Positions 1-5,690 of a DNA stretch of 7,345 nt are shown piece after piece. The notes beneath the pieces were generated by a model that ran no database searches, had not been told where the DNA came from, and saw only the letters and a list, made by a program, of their open reading frames with translations. The DNA lies in assembly GCA_003520105.1 (NCBI GenBank), contig DOVL01000317.1, positions 1 through 7,345 on the forward strand, given 5' to 3'. A program made the position numbers and the translations under genes. How positions within the stretch are numbered: position 1 is the first letter of the stretch; every line of letters starts with the position of its first letter. The DNA comes from Lachnospiraceae bacterium. Its GTDB lineage: Bacteria; Bacillota; Clostridia; Lachnospirales; Lachnospiraceae.

Positions 1-1406
1 CTGTCGAGGACGTCGATCATACACTGATGAATCCTCTGATATTTATTGCTGTCCAAGGTGTTGAGTCTGACCGTATCCTCAAATACATCCTCAAACCTCT
101 CATGAACCTCAGGAACCGGAAAAGCTATTATCGTAAAGCTGTATTTGTCTCCCGGAATATACTCGTTCACAAGCTCTCCGCTTCTGGTCGCAAATTCGGT
201 ATATAGCTTCTGCTGTGCATCGGTATACGAAGAAGCATCATCCTTGGCTACCGGCTCAGCCGTCTCCTCACCAAAGCTTTCTATAACCGCAGGGCCGGCA
301 TATACAGCCGCATCCTCTCTGTATTCCTCATAAACCTTACGCATTATATCCAGCTTACGCTCGATAAATCTCTTGTTCAGGAACAGCGCATCGTCACATC
401 TGTGATCATAATCGAACTGCATGTTAAGGGAAATATTGGTGAAGCCCTGTCTGATAACCTGCTTACGATTTATGCGGCTCACTGCATAACGGCAGAGGAT
501 CGGCTTAAGGCCTATTTTATCAAAGCCCTTGATTGCAGCCCTGACTATCCTTTCCTGCCCGATTGAATATCTTATGTTAACCGTTTTCTTTCCGTCAAAA
601 GGAACATTCATGGTCTCAAAGCCTTTTCTGAAGCCGCCCACGAAGGTCTCAGCGATCTTATCGATCTCCTCCTGCGGAAGGCTCGCAAGGTATTTTGAAA
701 GCCCTCTCTCGTTCTCTCCGATGTATTCGCCATAGCTGTATAAATAATACTCGGAATTTAGATCGGCCTCCGTACAGATTCTGTACGAAAGTCCTTCGAT
801 CGGAAGGAGTATCTCCTCTATCCTCTCTCTGATAAGCTCCTCAGAATAATCGTAGGCATAATAATACAGTGCCTCCTCGACAGCCGTAAGACTTGCTCCA
901 TCCTCGGAACTGCAGATCGAATAAACCTCCAGAAACAGCTCCATCAGTATCAGAATATCGAAAGCCTTATCATCAGCTATAAGCATCGGAAAGCTGTAAA
1001 CTTCCGAATAAATATATGACAAAGCTTTGCCGAAGCTTCCGAGCTTATCCGCAGCATACTCCGGATTGAGATAGCTCTTCTCATACGCATTCTTACGCAG
1101 CTCCGCAAATACTCTTTCGTTTCGCTCACGGAGAAACAGAAGCTGCTCCGCGTCATCACTCGATCCGGAATCCGCATGAAGATCATTCAAATCTGTCGCA
1201 TCATCTGATTTAATATCATCTGTAGCTTCACAGATGCATCCATACGAGTCAAAAACATCAATAATATATTTTGAAACATGCAAAAAGAACTCCCGAAGAT
1301 CACTTTTCAGAGCATTTTCACCATTCTCTGACAATTCCTCCGGCAGTTCCTTGATCCTGTTATATGCGAGATCAAATCTCTCTTTTAGTTCTTCATCAAT
1401 AAACAA
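1..1406 (-). CDS. M29-like (leucyl) aminopeptidase, N-terminal 468 residues, truncated by the window edge
   Basis: The minus-strand frame stays open from a TAG at 1434-1436 to base 1. There is no ATG near the front, so I place the start at TTG 1406-1404, eight bases after GGGGGA; the protein then begins MFIDEELKERF. The first ~260 residues are mostly helical and acidic, with a Asp/Ser-rich low-complexity stretch at about residues 60-87. Residues ~273-302 (KKTVNIRY, then QERIVRAAI) and ~369-433 (YAGPAVIESFGEE, then NEYIPG and FTIIAFPVPE) match, from memory, large clostridial proteins annotated as leucyl aminopeptidases related to peptidase family M29. Those would be cytoplasmic metallo-exopeptidases that release N-terminal residues from peptides. 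The metal-binding C-terminal part (roughly 250-300 residues in relatives as I recall them) lies outside the window, so activity cannot be judged. The gene follows the small membrane gene by 69 bases without a clear terminator and may share its transcript. Family assignment is fairly sure; substrate is not. Confidence 0.75.
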   Translation of the reverse strand, partial: MFIDEELKERFDLAYNRIKELPEELSENGENALKSDLREFFLHVSKYIIDVFDSYGCICEATDDIKSDDATDLNDLHADSGSSDDAEQLLFLRERNERVFAELRKNAYEKSYLNPEYAADKLGSFGKALSYIYSEVYSFPMLIADDKAFDILILMELFLEVYSICSSEDGASLTAVEEALYYYAYDYSEELIRERIEEILLPIEGLSYRICTEADLNSEYYLYSYGEYIGENERGLSKYLASLPQEEIDKIAETFVGGFRKGFETMNVPFDGKKTVNIRYSIGQERIVRAAIKGFDKIGLKPILCRYAVSRINRKQVIRQGFTNISLNMQFDYDHRCDDALFLNKRFIERKLDIMRKVYEEYREDAAVYAGPAVIESFGEETAEPVAKDDASSYTDAQQKLYTEFATRSGELVNEYIPGDKYSFTIIAFPVPEVHERFEDVFEDTVRLNTLDSNKYQRIHQCMIDVLD

Positions 1407-1414
1407 TTGTCCAA

Positions 1415-1420
1415 TCCCCC
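1415..1420 (-). promoter_or_regulatory. Ribosome binding site deciding the TTG start of the aminopeptidase gene
   Basis: GGGGGA on the minus strand is followed by eight bases and TTG at 1406-1404. It is the only Shine-Dalgarno-like stretch between the upstream in-frame stop (1434-1436) and the conserved coding sequence, and no in-frame ATG or GTG lies in that interval. It is a modest match to the anti-Shine-Dalgarno sequence, so initiation is probably not strong. Confidence 0.5.
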
Positions 1421-1475
1421 GACTAAAAATATTCTAAATCAATGTATTTCGATGAAACCTTCACATTTCATGAAA

Positions 1476-1796
1476 TCATATGATCATAAGTGCAACAAGA
1501 AGAAGCAGCACGCCCACCGACAGAATGACCGAAAGCCTCTTCGTGTTTGTATTTCCGTTCTCCTGCTTATAAGATGTGATTGCAAAAAACAGCCCGTTGA
1601 GGCCAAGTACTCCTGCAATCAGAAGAAGCGTTCCTGCATAATCAGGCGTCTTGCCGCTTGTGAGGATCGATACAAAGAGCAGGACTACAATTATCCCGAG
1701 CGCAAGAAAACCTGAAACCAGAGATATTACTGTATCACTCGCAACGAGATCATCCGCAAAACTATATCCTTTTTTTCTTCTTCTGAATATCTTCAC
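1476..1796 (-). CDS. Small two-helix membrane protein, DUF6142-like, unknown function
   Basis: The predicted protein has 106 residues. It starts with a basic cytoplasmic head (MKIFRRRKKGYSF) and has hydrophobic helices at about residues 24-45 (LVSGFLALGIIVVLLFVSIL) and 54-74 (GTLLLIAGVLGLNGLFFAI). A hydrophilic KQENGNTNTKR loop follows, then a third hydrophobic segment at the C-terminus (LSVILSVGVLLLLVALMII), so two to three spans are possible. The basic RRRKKGYSF-type head and size recall the DUF6142 family of Lachnospiraceae membrane proteins; this is from memory and no function is known. I chose GTG 1796-1794, eight bases after GTGGAG. An in-frame ATG at 1817-1815 would add seven residues, but it has no ribosome site and abuts a stable hairpin. 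It lies 62 bases after pyrD with no T-run between, so it is probably read through from the pyr genes. Confidence 0.75.
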   Translation of the reverse strand: MKIFRRRKKGYSFADDLVASDTVISLVSGFLALGIIVVLLFVSILTSGKTPDYAGTLLLIAGVLGLNGLFFAITSYKQENGNTNTKRLSVILSVGVLLLLVALMII

Positions 1797-1804
1797 ACCA
1801 ACTG

Positions 1805-1810
1805 CTCCAC
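1805..1810 (-). promoter_or_regulatory. Ribosome binding site supporting the GTG start at 1796
   Basis: GTGGAG lies eight bases before GTG 1796-1794, and its GGAG core is the best Shine-Dalgarno match in the pyrD-downstream gap. The upstream in-frame ATG (1817-1815) has only hairpin sequence before it, so this site favours the shorter protein beginning MKIFRRRKKG. Confidence 0.5.
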
Positions 1811-1822
1811 AATTCATGATGC

Positions 1823-1846
1823 GAACCGGACGAATACGCCCGGCTC
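1823..1846 (-). other. RNA hairpin between pyrD and the small membrane gene
   Basis: In the minus-strand transcript GAGCCGGGCG pairs with CGTCCGGTTC around a TATT tetraloop. This gives ten pairs, two of them G.U. On the plus strand the same two positions would be A.C mismatches, so the fold belongs to the minus transcript. No T-run follows it, so it is not a standard intrinsic terminator. It sits 13 bases after the pyrD stop and could slow 3' decay of the pyr message, mark a processing site or partly attenuate the downstream genes; which of these is unknown. Confidence 0.55.
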
Positions 1847-1858
1847 ACAACTATTTTT

Positions 1859-2761
1859 TTACTCCACACATCCACGTATCTCGGCGATATCCCCGATACC
1901 ATGACGCTTCATAAAGTCTTCTATTCCCTTAACGATCTCAGCCGTAATTGTAGGATTTCTGAAGTTTGCAGTACCGACTGCAACCGCAGTTGCACCGGCC
2001 ATGATAAACTCTATAGCATCCTCAGCTGAAGCGATTCCGCCCATTCCGATAACAGGTATTTTAACCGCTCTCGATGCCTGATAAACCATTCTTACAGCTA
2101 TCGGCTTGATTGCAGGTCCCGAAACGCCTCCGGTTTTATTTGCAACCGCAAAACGTCTTCTCTCGATATCGATCTTCATACCTGTAAGTGTATTTATAAG
2201 GGAAATAGCATCCGCACCGCCGGCCTCGGCAGCCTTGGCCATAACCGTTATATCAGTAACATTCGGGCTGAGCTTCATGATTATCGGCTGCTTAGCTGCT
2301 TTCTTAACCGCACAGGTAATATCATAAAGTGCATCCGGATTCTGTCCGAAGGCGATACCGCCCTCCTTAACGTTTGGACATGAAACATTGATCTCGAGCA
2401 GATCTGCCGGTGAATCGGCAAGCTTCTCTACAACATCAACATAGTCCTCAACCGAACGACCGCAAACGTTAATGATTATCTTCGTATCCTGCTTAGCGAG
2501 GAACGGAAGGTCTCTTGAAAGAAATGTATCGATTCCCGGATTCTGAAGACCTACTGCATTCATCATTCCGCTGCTGGTCTCAGCTATACGAGGTGTCGGA
2601 TTGCCGGCCCATGGAACATTTGCAACGCCCTTGGTCGTAACAGCTCCAAGCACACTGAGATCAACAAAATCAGCGTATTCCATGCCTGAACCGAAGGTTC
2701 CGGAAGCTACAGTAACAGGATTCTTCATCTTAACTCCTGCTATATCAACTGACATATTCAT
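1859..2761 (-). CDS. pyrD: Dihydroorotate dehydrogenase B, catalytic FMN subunit
   Basis: This 300-residue enzyme oxidises dihydroorotate to orotate in the cytoplasm, the fourth step of UMP synthesis. In the class 1B form the electrons pass through PyrK to NAD+. The TIM-barrel signatures are present in order: NPVTVASGTFG (14-24), the FMN-contacting Lys44 in TTKG, the substrate-binding NAVGLQNPG (68-76), and NVSCPN with the catalytic base Cys128, which marks class 1 enzymes (class 2 uses Ser). MKLSPN (162-167), INTLTG (189-194), the phosphate-binding IGMGGI (238-243) and GATAVAVGTA (256-265) follow. Length matches the family. The start ATG shares its A with the pyrK stop (TGATG), and AGGAGGTGGAG lies just upstream inside pyrK, so the two subunits are translationally coupled. 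PyrD and PyrK are expected to form an alpha2beta2 complex. Confidence is very high. Confidence 0.97.
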   Translation of the reverse strand: MNMSVDIAGVKMKNPVTVASGTFGSGMEYADFVDLSVLGAVTTKGVANVPWAGNPTPRIAETSSGMMNAVGLQNPGIDTFLSRDLPFLAKQDTKIIINVCGRSVEDYVDVVEKLADSPADLLEINVSCPNVKEGGIAFGQNPDALYDITCAVKKAAKQPIIMKLSPNVTDITVMAKAAEAGGADAISLINTLTGMKIDIERRRFAVANKTGGVSGPAIKPIAVRMVYQASRAVKIPVIGMGGIASAEDAIEFIMAGATAVAVGTANFRNPTITAEIVKGIEDFMKRHGIGDIAEIRGCVE

Positions 2762-3549
2762 CAGAGCTCCACCTCCTCAGCATCAAATACAGGTCCGTCC
2801 TTGCAGATCCTCTTGTTATTAACCTTTGAGTGATCGTCAACCTTATGGCATTTTGTTACGCAAGCAAGGCAGGCGCCAACGCCGCAGGCCATCCTCTCCT
2901 CAAGAGATATCTGTGCCTTGATCTTCTTCTCAAATGAATATGCACTGACACCCTTAAGCATAGGAGTAGGTCCGCAGGCATAGATCATGTCTCCGGTTAT
3001 ATCATATTCCTTAAGTCCGTCAATAACGGTTCCCTTGATTCCGATTGAACCGTCATCTGATGTTATGTAAACTGTGCTGTATTTCTCGAAATCCTCAACA
3101 AGGAAGGTACCCTTATCTCTGAAGCCGAGAACAACCTTGATATTTTCCTTTGGAACGCCTGAAAGATTAAGTGTTTTAGCAAGATAAAGCATCGGAGGAA
3201 TCCCGATACCTCCACCGAGAAGGATATGAACACCTTCCGTATTAAACTTGTATCCACCGCCGAGTGGTCCTACGATCTCAACCGTATCTCCTGCCTCAAG
3301 ATTTGAAAACTCCTCTGTTCCGGCGCCTGCGATCCTGAAAACGATACGCATGGTCTGCGCCTCGCTGTCCACGTCACAGATACTTATCGGTCTCGGAAGC
3401 ATCCTGCTCTTATCCTTAGAATAAAGGTCGATAAACTGCCCCGGAACAGCCTGTGATATGACATCGCCCACATTCAGAACGATGCTTATTATTCCCGGCT
3501 GAAGCACAGTTTTCTCAACCACTTTTGCATTATATTTTTCCTTATCCAT
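2761..3549 (-). CDS. pyrK: Dihydroorotate dehydrogenase B, electron-transfer subunit (FAD, [2Fe-2S])
   Basis: The 262-residue protein carries electrons from the FMN of PyrD to NAD+. It shows the ferredoxin-reductase-like layout: an N-terminal beta barrel with the FAD motif RPISI (53-57) and IAGAGTEEF (73-81), then a nucleotide domain with GPLGGGY (94-100), LLGGGIGIPPM (110-120) and ACGPTPM (191-197). A C-terminal iron-sulfur segment has cysteines at 222, 227, 230 and 249 (CGVGAC, LAC, ICKDGPVF) as the likely ligands; Cys234 is extra. I chose ATG 3549-3547 because GAGAGGA lies just before it and the protein then starts MDKEKYNAKV like relatives. An in-frame ATG at 3570-3568, with GGTGAG eight bases upstream, would add seven residues (MRDREDS) and cannot be excluded. 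It overlaps pyrD by one base. Confidence 0.96.
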   Translation of the reverse strand: MDKEKYNAKVVEKTVLQPGIISIVLNVGDVISQAVPGQFIDLYSKDKSRMLPRPISICDVDSEAQTMRIVFRIAGAGTEEFSNLEAGDTVEIVGPLGGGYKFNTEGVHILLGGGIGIPPMLYLAKTLNLSGVPKENIKVVLGFRDKGTFLVEDFEKYSTVYITSDDGSIGIKGTVIDGLKEYDITGDMIYACGPTPMLKGVSAYSFEKKIKAQISLEERMACGVGACLACVTKCHKVDDHSKVNNKRICKDGPVFDAEEVEL

Positions 3550-3610
3550 ACTATCCTCTCTATCCCGCATTTATATACTCACCAAATGAATATGCCAAAC
3601 AATAGCATAT

Positions 3611-3641
3611 ATAATACAAAACCTATCGAATGTAATACCAA
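3611..3641 (-). promoter_or_regulatory. Possible promoter for pyrK-pyrD
   Basis: On the minus strand TTGGTA (3641-3636) and TATTAT (3616-3611) could act as -35 and -10 boxes. The 19-base spacer is longer than the usual 17, so the match is weak. The -35 box would lie inside the palindrome at 3631-3648. The 168-base AT-rich gap between pyrF and pyrK is large for a tight operon and makes a separate promoter plausible, but read-through from pyrF is equally possible. Confidence 0.3.
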
Positions 3642-3648
3642 TATTACA
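3631..3648. promoter_or_regulatory. Perfect inverted repeat, candidate operator before pyrK
   Basis: TGTAATA-CCAA-TATTACA has 7-base arms that match perfectly around a 4-base spacer, 82 bases before the chosen pyrK start. The AT-rich arms and even dyad are typical of a binding site for a dimeric helix-turn-helix repressor, and the repeat would cover the -35 box of the possible pyrK promoter. I do not recognise the binding protein. An mRNA stem-loop is an alternative reading. Confidence 0.4.
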
Positions 3649-3687
3649 TCATACGTACAGTGCATATATGTTATATCACAATACAGC

Positions 3688-3714
3688 TGATCGTTTATCT
3701 CGGCTTTACGATCA
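3688..3714 (-). other. Weak hairpin after the pyrF stop
   Basis: TGATCGT pairs with ACGATCA around a 13-base loop, four bases after the pyrF TAA. The arms are perfect, but the loop is large and no T-run follows, so it is a poor terminator. It may only mark the 3' end of the pyrF coding sequence or serve as a decay barrier. Confidence 0.25.
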
Positions 3715-3717
3715 TCT

Positions 3718-4641
3718 TTACAGTTCAACTGATGTACGAATATCAAGAAGCATGTCCTCTACGGCTGCTCTTGATGCGTCTGCGTAATTCTCGCTGCCGA
3801 ATGAAGCGTATTTTTCATTCTTATATGCTGCGATGATTCCTCTTGAAGAGTTAACGATCGCACCAAGCTTATCCTCATTGAAGAAAGCCTTCAGGTCGCT
3901 GCCCTTGCCGCCCTGAGCTCCGTAGCCCGGAACAAGGATCAGAGTTCTTGGCATGATCTTTCTCAGTCTTGCACCCATTTCAGGATAGGTTGCACCGACA
4001 ACTGCGCCGACATAGCTGTATGAATCACCCATCAGCTCATCGCCCCACTCACGAACCTTCTCACCTACATGCTCGTAAAGCGGTCTGCCATCAACCATTC
4101 TGTCCTGGAACTCGCCTGAAGAAGGATTTGAAGTTTTAACAAGGACAAATATACCCTTATTTCTCTCCTTACAAACCTCCATAAAAGGCTTAACTCCGTC
4201 GCTTCCGAGATATGGATTAACTGTTGCAAAATCCTCATCGAACGGTACTATTTTCTCGCCCTCAATCTCAATGCTTCCGAGATGTCCGATAGCGTATGCA
4301 GTACTTGTTGAACCGATATCGCCACGTTTAACATCGCCGATGATCACAAGTCCTTTTTCCTTACAATAATCAACTGTTCTCTTGAATGCAGCAACGCCAG
4401 GAACACCAAACTGCTCATACATAGCGATCTGTGGCTTAACAGCAGGGATGAGATCATATGTTGCATCAACTATCCCCTTGTTAAACTGAAATACAGCCTC
4501 AGCAGCAGCCTCAAGAGTCTTACCATATTCTGCAACGGCAGCCTTCATGATATGCTCAGGAATCATCGAAAGATTCGGATCAAGACCTACTACAACAGGT
4601 GCATTTTTCTTCTTTATTTCACTCATTAACTTATTGATCAT
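3718..4641 (-). CDS. pyrF: Orotidine 5'-phosphate decarboxylase, type 2
   Basis: The 307-residue TIM-barrel enzyme decarboxylates OMP to UMP in the cytoplasm, the last step of de novo UMP synthesis. At about 300 residues it is the long type-2 form, not the ~240-residue type 1 of Bacillus. VVVGLDPN (16-23) opens the barrel, and VKPQIAMYE (68-76) supplies another active-site strand. The catalytic Asp-x-Lys-x-x-Asp array is GDVKRGDIGSTS (102-113: Asp103, Lys105, Asp108). NPYLGSDG (142-149), LVKTSNPSS (167-175), the phosphate loop VPGYGAQGG (237-245) and NSSRGI (264-269, Arg268) complete the active site. ATG 4641 is the only start consistent with the family front (MINKL...GLDPN), although its nearest ribosome site is weak (AAAAAGAG) and the strong AAAGGAG lies 30 bases away. 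It heads the pyrF-pyrK-pyrD group. Confidence 0.97.
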   Translation of the reverse strand: MINKLMSEIKKKNAPVVVGLDPNLSMIPEHIMKAAVAEYGKTLEAAAEAVFQFNKGIVDATYDLIPAVKPQIAMYEQFGVPGVAAFKRTVDYCKEKGLVIIGDVKRGDIGSTSTAYAIGHLGSIEIEGEKIVPFDEDFATVNPYLGSDGVKPFMEVCKERNKGIFVLVKTSNPSSGEFQDRMVDGRPLYEHVGEKVREWGDELMGDSYSYVGAVVGATYPEMGARLRKIMPRTLILVPGYGAQGGKGSDLKAFFNEDKLGAIVNSSRGIIAAYKNEKYASFGSENYADASRAAVEDMLLDIRTSVEL

Positions 4642-4652
4642 CTGCTCTTTTT

Positions 4653-4678
4653 GACCCGCTGTAACGGATCTCTCCTTT
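4653..4678 (-). promoter_or_regulatory. Distant Shine-Dalgarno plus intervening hairpin of pyrF
   Basis: AAAGGAG (4678-4672) is a strong ribosome site, but 30 bases separate it from the pyrF ATG and no in-frame start codon lies between. One base after it, GATCCG-TTACAG-CGGGTC (4670-4653) can fold into a six-pair stem with one G.U pair. If folded, the effective distance to the ATG shrinks to about 12 bases. Alternatively the poor AAAAAGAG immediately before the ATG is used. Folding could therefore set pyrF translation; this is inference. Confidence 0.4.
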
Positions 4679-4684
4679 ATAAAT

Positions 4685-4690
4685 ATTATA
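4685..4690 (-). promoter_or_regulatory. Second possible -10 box of the pyrF promoter region
   Basis: TATAAT is a perfect sigma-A -10 hexamer seven bases before AAAGGAG. No good -35 box stands at 16-18 bases upstream (the sequence there is around GCATTCTG), and there is no TG extension. It may be an activator-dependent secondary start or chance in AT-rich sequence. Confidence 0.3.
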
Positions 4691-4735
4691 GTTTGTCATT
4701 CCGCATCAGAATGCCGACTGACCTTCTATCATGAT

Positions 4736-4762
4736 ATCAGGGGCGATGATCTCGCCCCCGAC
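4736..4762 (-). other. Strong G-rich hairpin in the pyrF leader, possible terminator of the LytTR gene
   Basis: In the minus transcript GTCGGGGGCGA pairs with TCGCCCCTGAT around a GATCA loop, giving 11 pairs with two G.U. The G.U pairs become A.C on the other strand, so the structure is meant for the minus RNA. Flanking TCATGA copies on both sides (6-base internal loop on one side, 1 on the other) could extend it. It lies 54 bases after the LytTR stop and about 95 bases before pyrF. It has no T-run, so termination is uncertain; a regulatory role in the pyr leader is an alternative. I saw no recognisable PyrR-binding loop. Confidence 0.5.
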
Positions 4763-4791
4763 CATGGTTCATGACATAAATCAACAAAGTG

Positions 4792-4820
4792 ATTGTACCA
4801 AAAAACAAAGTATGTTTCAA
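4792..4820 (-). promoter_or_regulatory. Sigma-A-type promoter for the pyr genes, overlapping the LytTR stop codon
   Basis: TTGAAA (4820-4815) and TACAAT (4797-4792) each match consensus at five of six positions and are exactly 17 bases apart, with a TGG directly before the -10 box (extended -10). The -35 box overlaps the TGA stop of the LytTR gene. Transcription would begin near 4785 and give pyrF a leader of about 145 bases that contains the G-rich hairpin. This is the best promoter match in the window. Confidence 0.6.
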
Positions 4821-5569
4821 GATTTCGCTTTCCAGTATTCCAGATACTTTTTAAGGTTTTTTCTGCCCGTTTCGGATATATATATTTCTCTTCCGCATTC
4901 ATCCATAGTAAGCATGTGCTTCTTTCTGTCGATATGAGCCACATTACACATATTTACAATGTCATAACGATTACAATAAAGCATACCCGTCCGCTCCAGA
5001 TTATGGATCAGACCCTTGAGCACACTCTTCGGAAGTGTCAGTTCTCCGACGTTGCGGAGATAAATCAGATCATATTTACTGTGTGTTTCGATCAGGATGA
5101 TATTTGAGATATTCAGCTTGTAAATACTGTCTTCAATCGCGACAAAACAATAATCAGTATTTTTCAGCTTCTCCCTCAGCCGACACAGCTCGCGCCTAAA
5201 GGCAAGTTCAGCGATATCAGCCTTAAATTCATCCTTATCGATCGGATTTTCGTAGAACTTGTAGCAATGATAATCCTTATAGACAACCAACTGCTTATCA
5301 ATGAGTTCAGACAAAACTATGATGTAAGCGTCAAAATATCTCTCTGAATCTCTGATCAGTTCGATGAATCTGAGCCCCTGGATCTCCCCCTTATTTTTGT
5401 CCAGATGCAGATTCACTACAAAGATGTCGATACTGTTTTCTGCCAGCACGGAGTGTGCTTCCTCCATGCTACCACAATCATAAATCACTGCTCCCCTCAC
5501 GCAGTCGGATATGAGCCTTTTGATCATCTCTCTTCTTCTTGTAAAACCCTCAAAAACAAGAAACTTCAT
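4817..5569 (-). CDS. LytTR-family transcription factor with a degenerate receiver domain
   Basis: The protein has 250 residues: a receiver-like fold at about 1-120, a short linker helix (121-137) and a LytTR DNA-binding domain at about 142-245. LytTR is recognisable from IYKLNISNIILIET (149-162), KSVLKGLIHNL (181-191), the signature CNRYDIVN (199-206, in place of HRSYIVN) and HIDRKKHML (212-220). LytTR proteins bind direct repeats upstream of target genes, often for peptide-sensing, bacteriocin, virulence or cell-surface functions. The receiver lacks key residues: the phosphoacceptor Asp is Asn53 (DIFVVNLHL), the KP Lys is Asn108 (FYENPI), and the acidic pair near residue 7 is reduced to one Glu; Ser87 replaces the Thr/Ser. 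Phosphorylation by a kinase is therefore unlikely, and no kinase gene is adjacent. The start fits the receiver front MKFLVFEGF, but the strong ribosome site is 30 bases away. It is a single-gene unit after a terminator. Confidence 0.88.
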   Translation of the reverse strand: MKFLVFEGFTRRREMIKRLISDCVRGAVIYDCGSMEEAHSVLAENSIDIFVVNLHLDKNKGEIQGLRFIELIRDSERYFDAYIIVLSELIDKQLVVYKDYHCYKFYENPIDKDEFKADIAELAFRRELCRLREKLKNTDYCFVAIEDSIYKLNISNIILIETHSKYDLIYLRNVGELTLPKSVLKGLIHNLERTGMLYCNRYDIVNMCNVAHIDRKKHMLTMDECGREIYISETGRKNLKKYLEYWKAKS

Positions 5570-5599
5570 ATGTTTTCCGGATAAACTGCAAAACCGGTT

Positions 5600-5606
5600 C
5601 CTCCTT
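5600..5606 (-). promoter_or_regulatory. Strong Shine-Dalgarno set 30 bases before the LytTR start
   Basis: AAGGAGG is near-perfect but lies 30 bases from ATG 5569; only GGAAA stands at normal distance. No in-frame start codon lies between. A TTG at 5591-5589 is well placed (eight bases after AAGGAGG) but opens a 13-codon reading frame that ends at 5550 inside the LytTR gene in another frame. The site may therefore load ribosomes for a leader peptide, or act as a standby site. Confidence 0.4.
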
Positions 5607-5690
5607 CCCTTAGTTTTGCATTTTATTTAGAAAAAATACTTTCTTACACCCCTCTCGCACTTCGACAGTTTTTACCTTCCCATGCGATAT

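Noticed and set aside
1465..1476. 12-base palindrome ATTTCATGAAAT at the end of the small membrane gene
   Set aside because: It is AT-rich with no loop or T-run, partly inside coding sequence, and short enough to occur by chance.
1407..1715. 102-codon plus-strand frame opposite the small membrane gene
   Set aside because: It is antisense to a gene with clear membrane-protein sequence, and its Lys/Cys/Arg-rich product is the expected shadow.
1823..1860. Plus-strand reading of the pyrD-downstream hairpin as a terminator before TTTTTTT
   Set aside because: The T-run starts seven bases after the stem, two pairs become A.C mismatches on the plus strand, and no plus-strand gene precedes it.
4786..4813. 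ACTTTGTT direct repeat (two copies, 13 bases apart) after the LytTR stop
   Set aside because: Eight-base AT-rich repeats are common by chance, and these are better explained as promoter spacer and start-site sequence.
4729..4944. 71-codon minus-strand frame across the pyrF leader
   Set aside because: It overlaps the LytTR coding region in another frame, has no ribosome site, and its protein resembles nothing known.
5661..5674. ACAGTT on the plus strand (5665-5670) upstream of the LytTR gene, as a possible LytTR autoregulatory site
   Set aside because: Only one partial half-site is visible; LytTR sites are normally two direct repeats about one to two helical turns apart, and no second copy stands nearby.
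5607..5690. Promoter for the LytTR gene (a TAAAAT box in the AT-rich stretch)
   Set aside because: TAAAAT is present, but no acceptable -35 box stands 16-18 bases upstream; a promoter must exist between the terminator and the gene, but I cannot place it.
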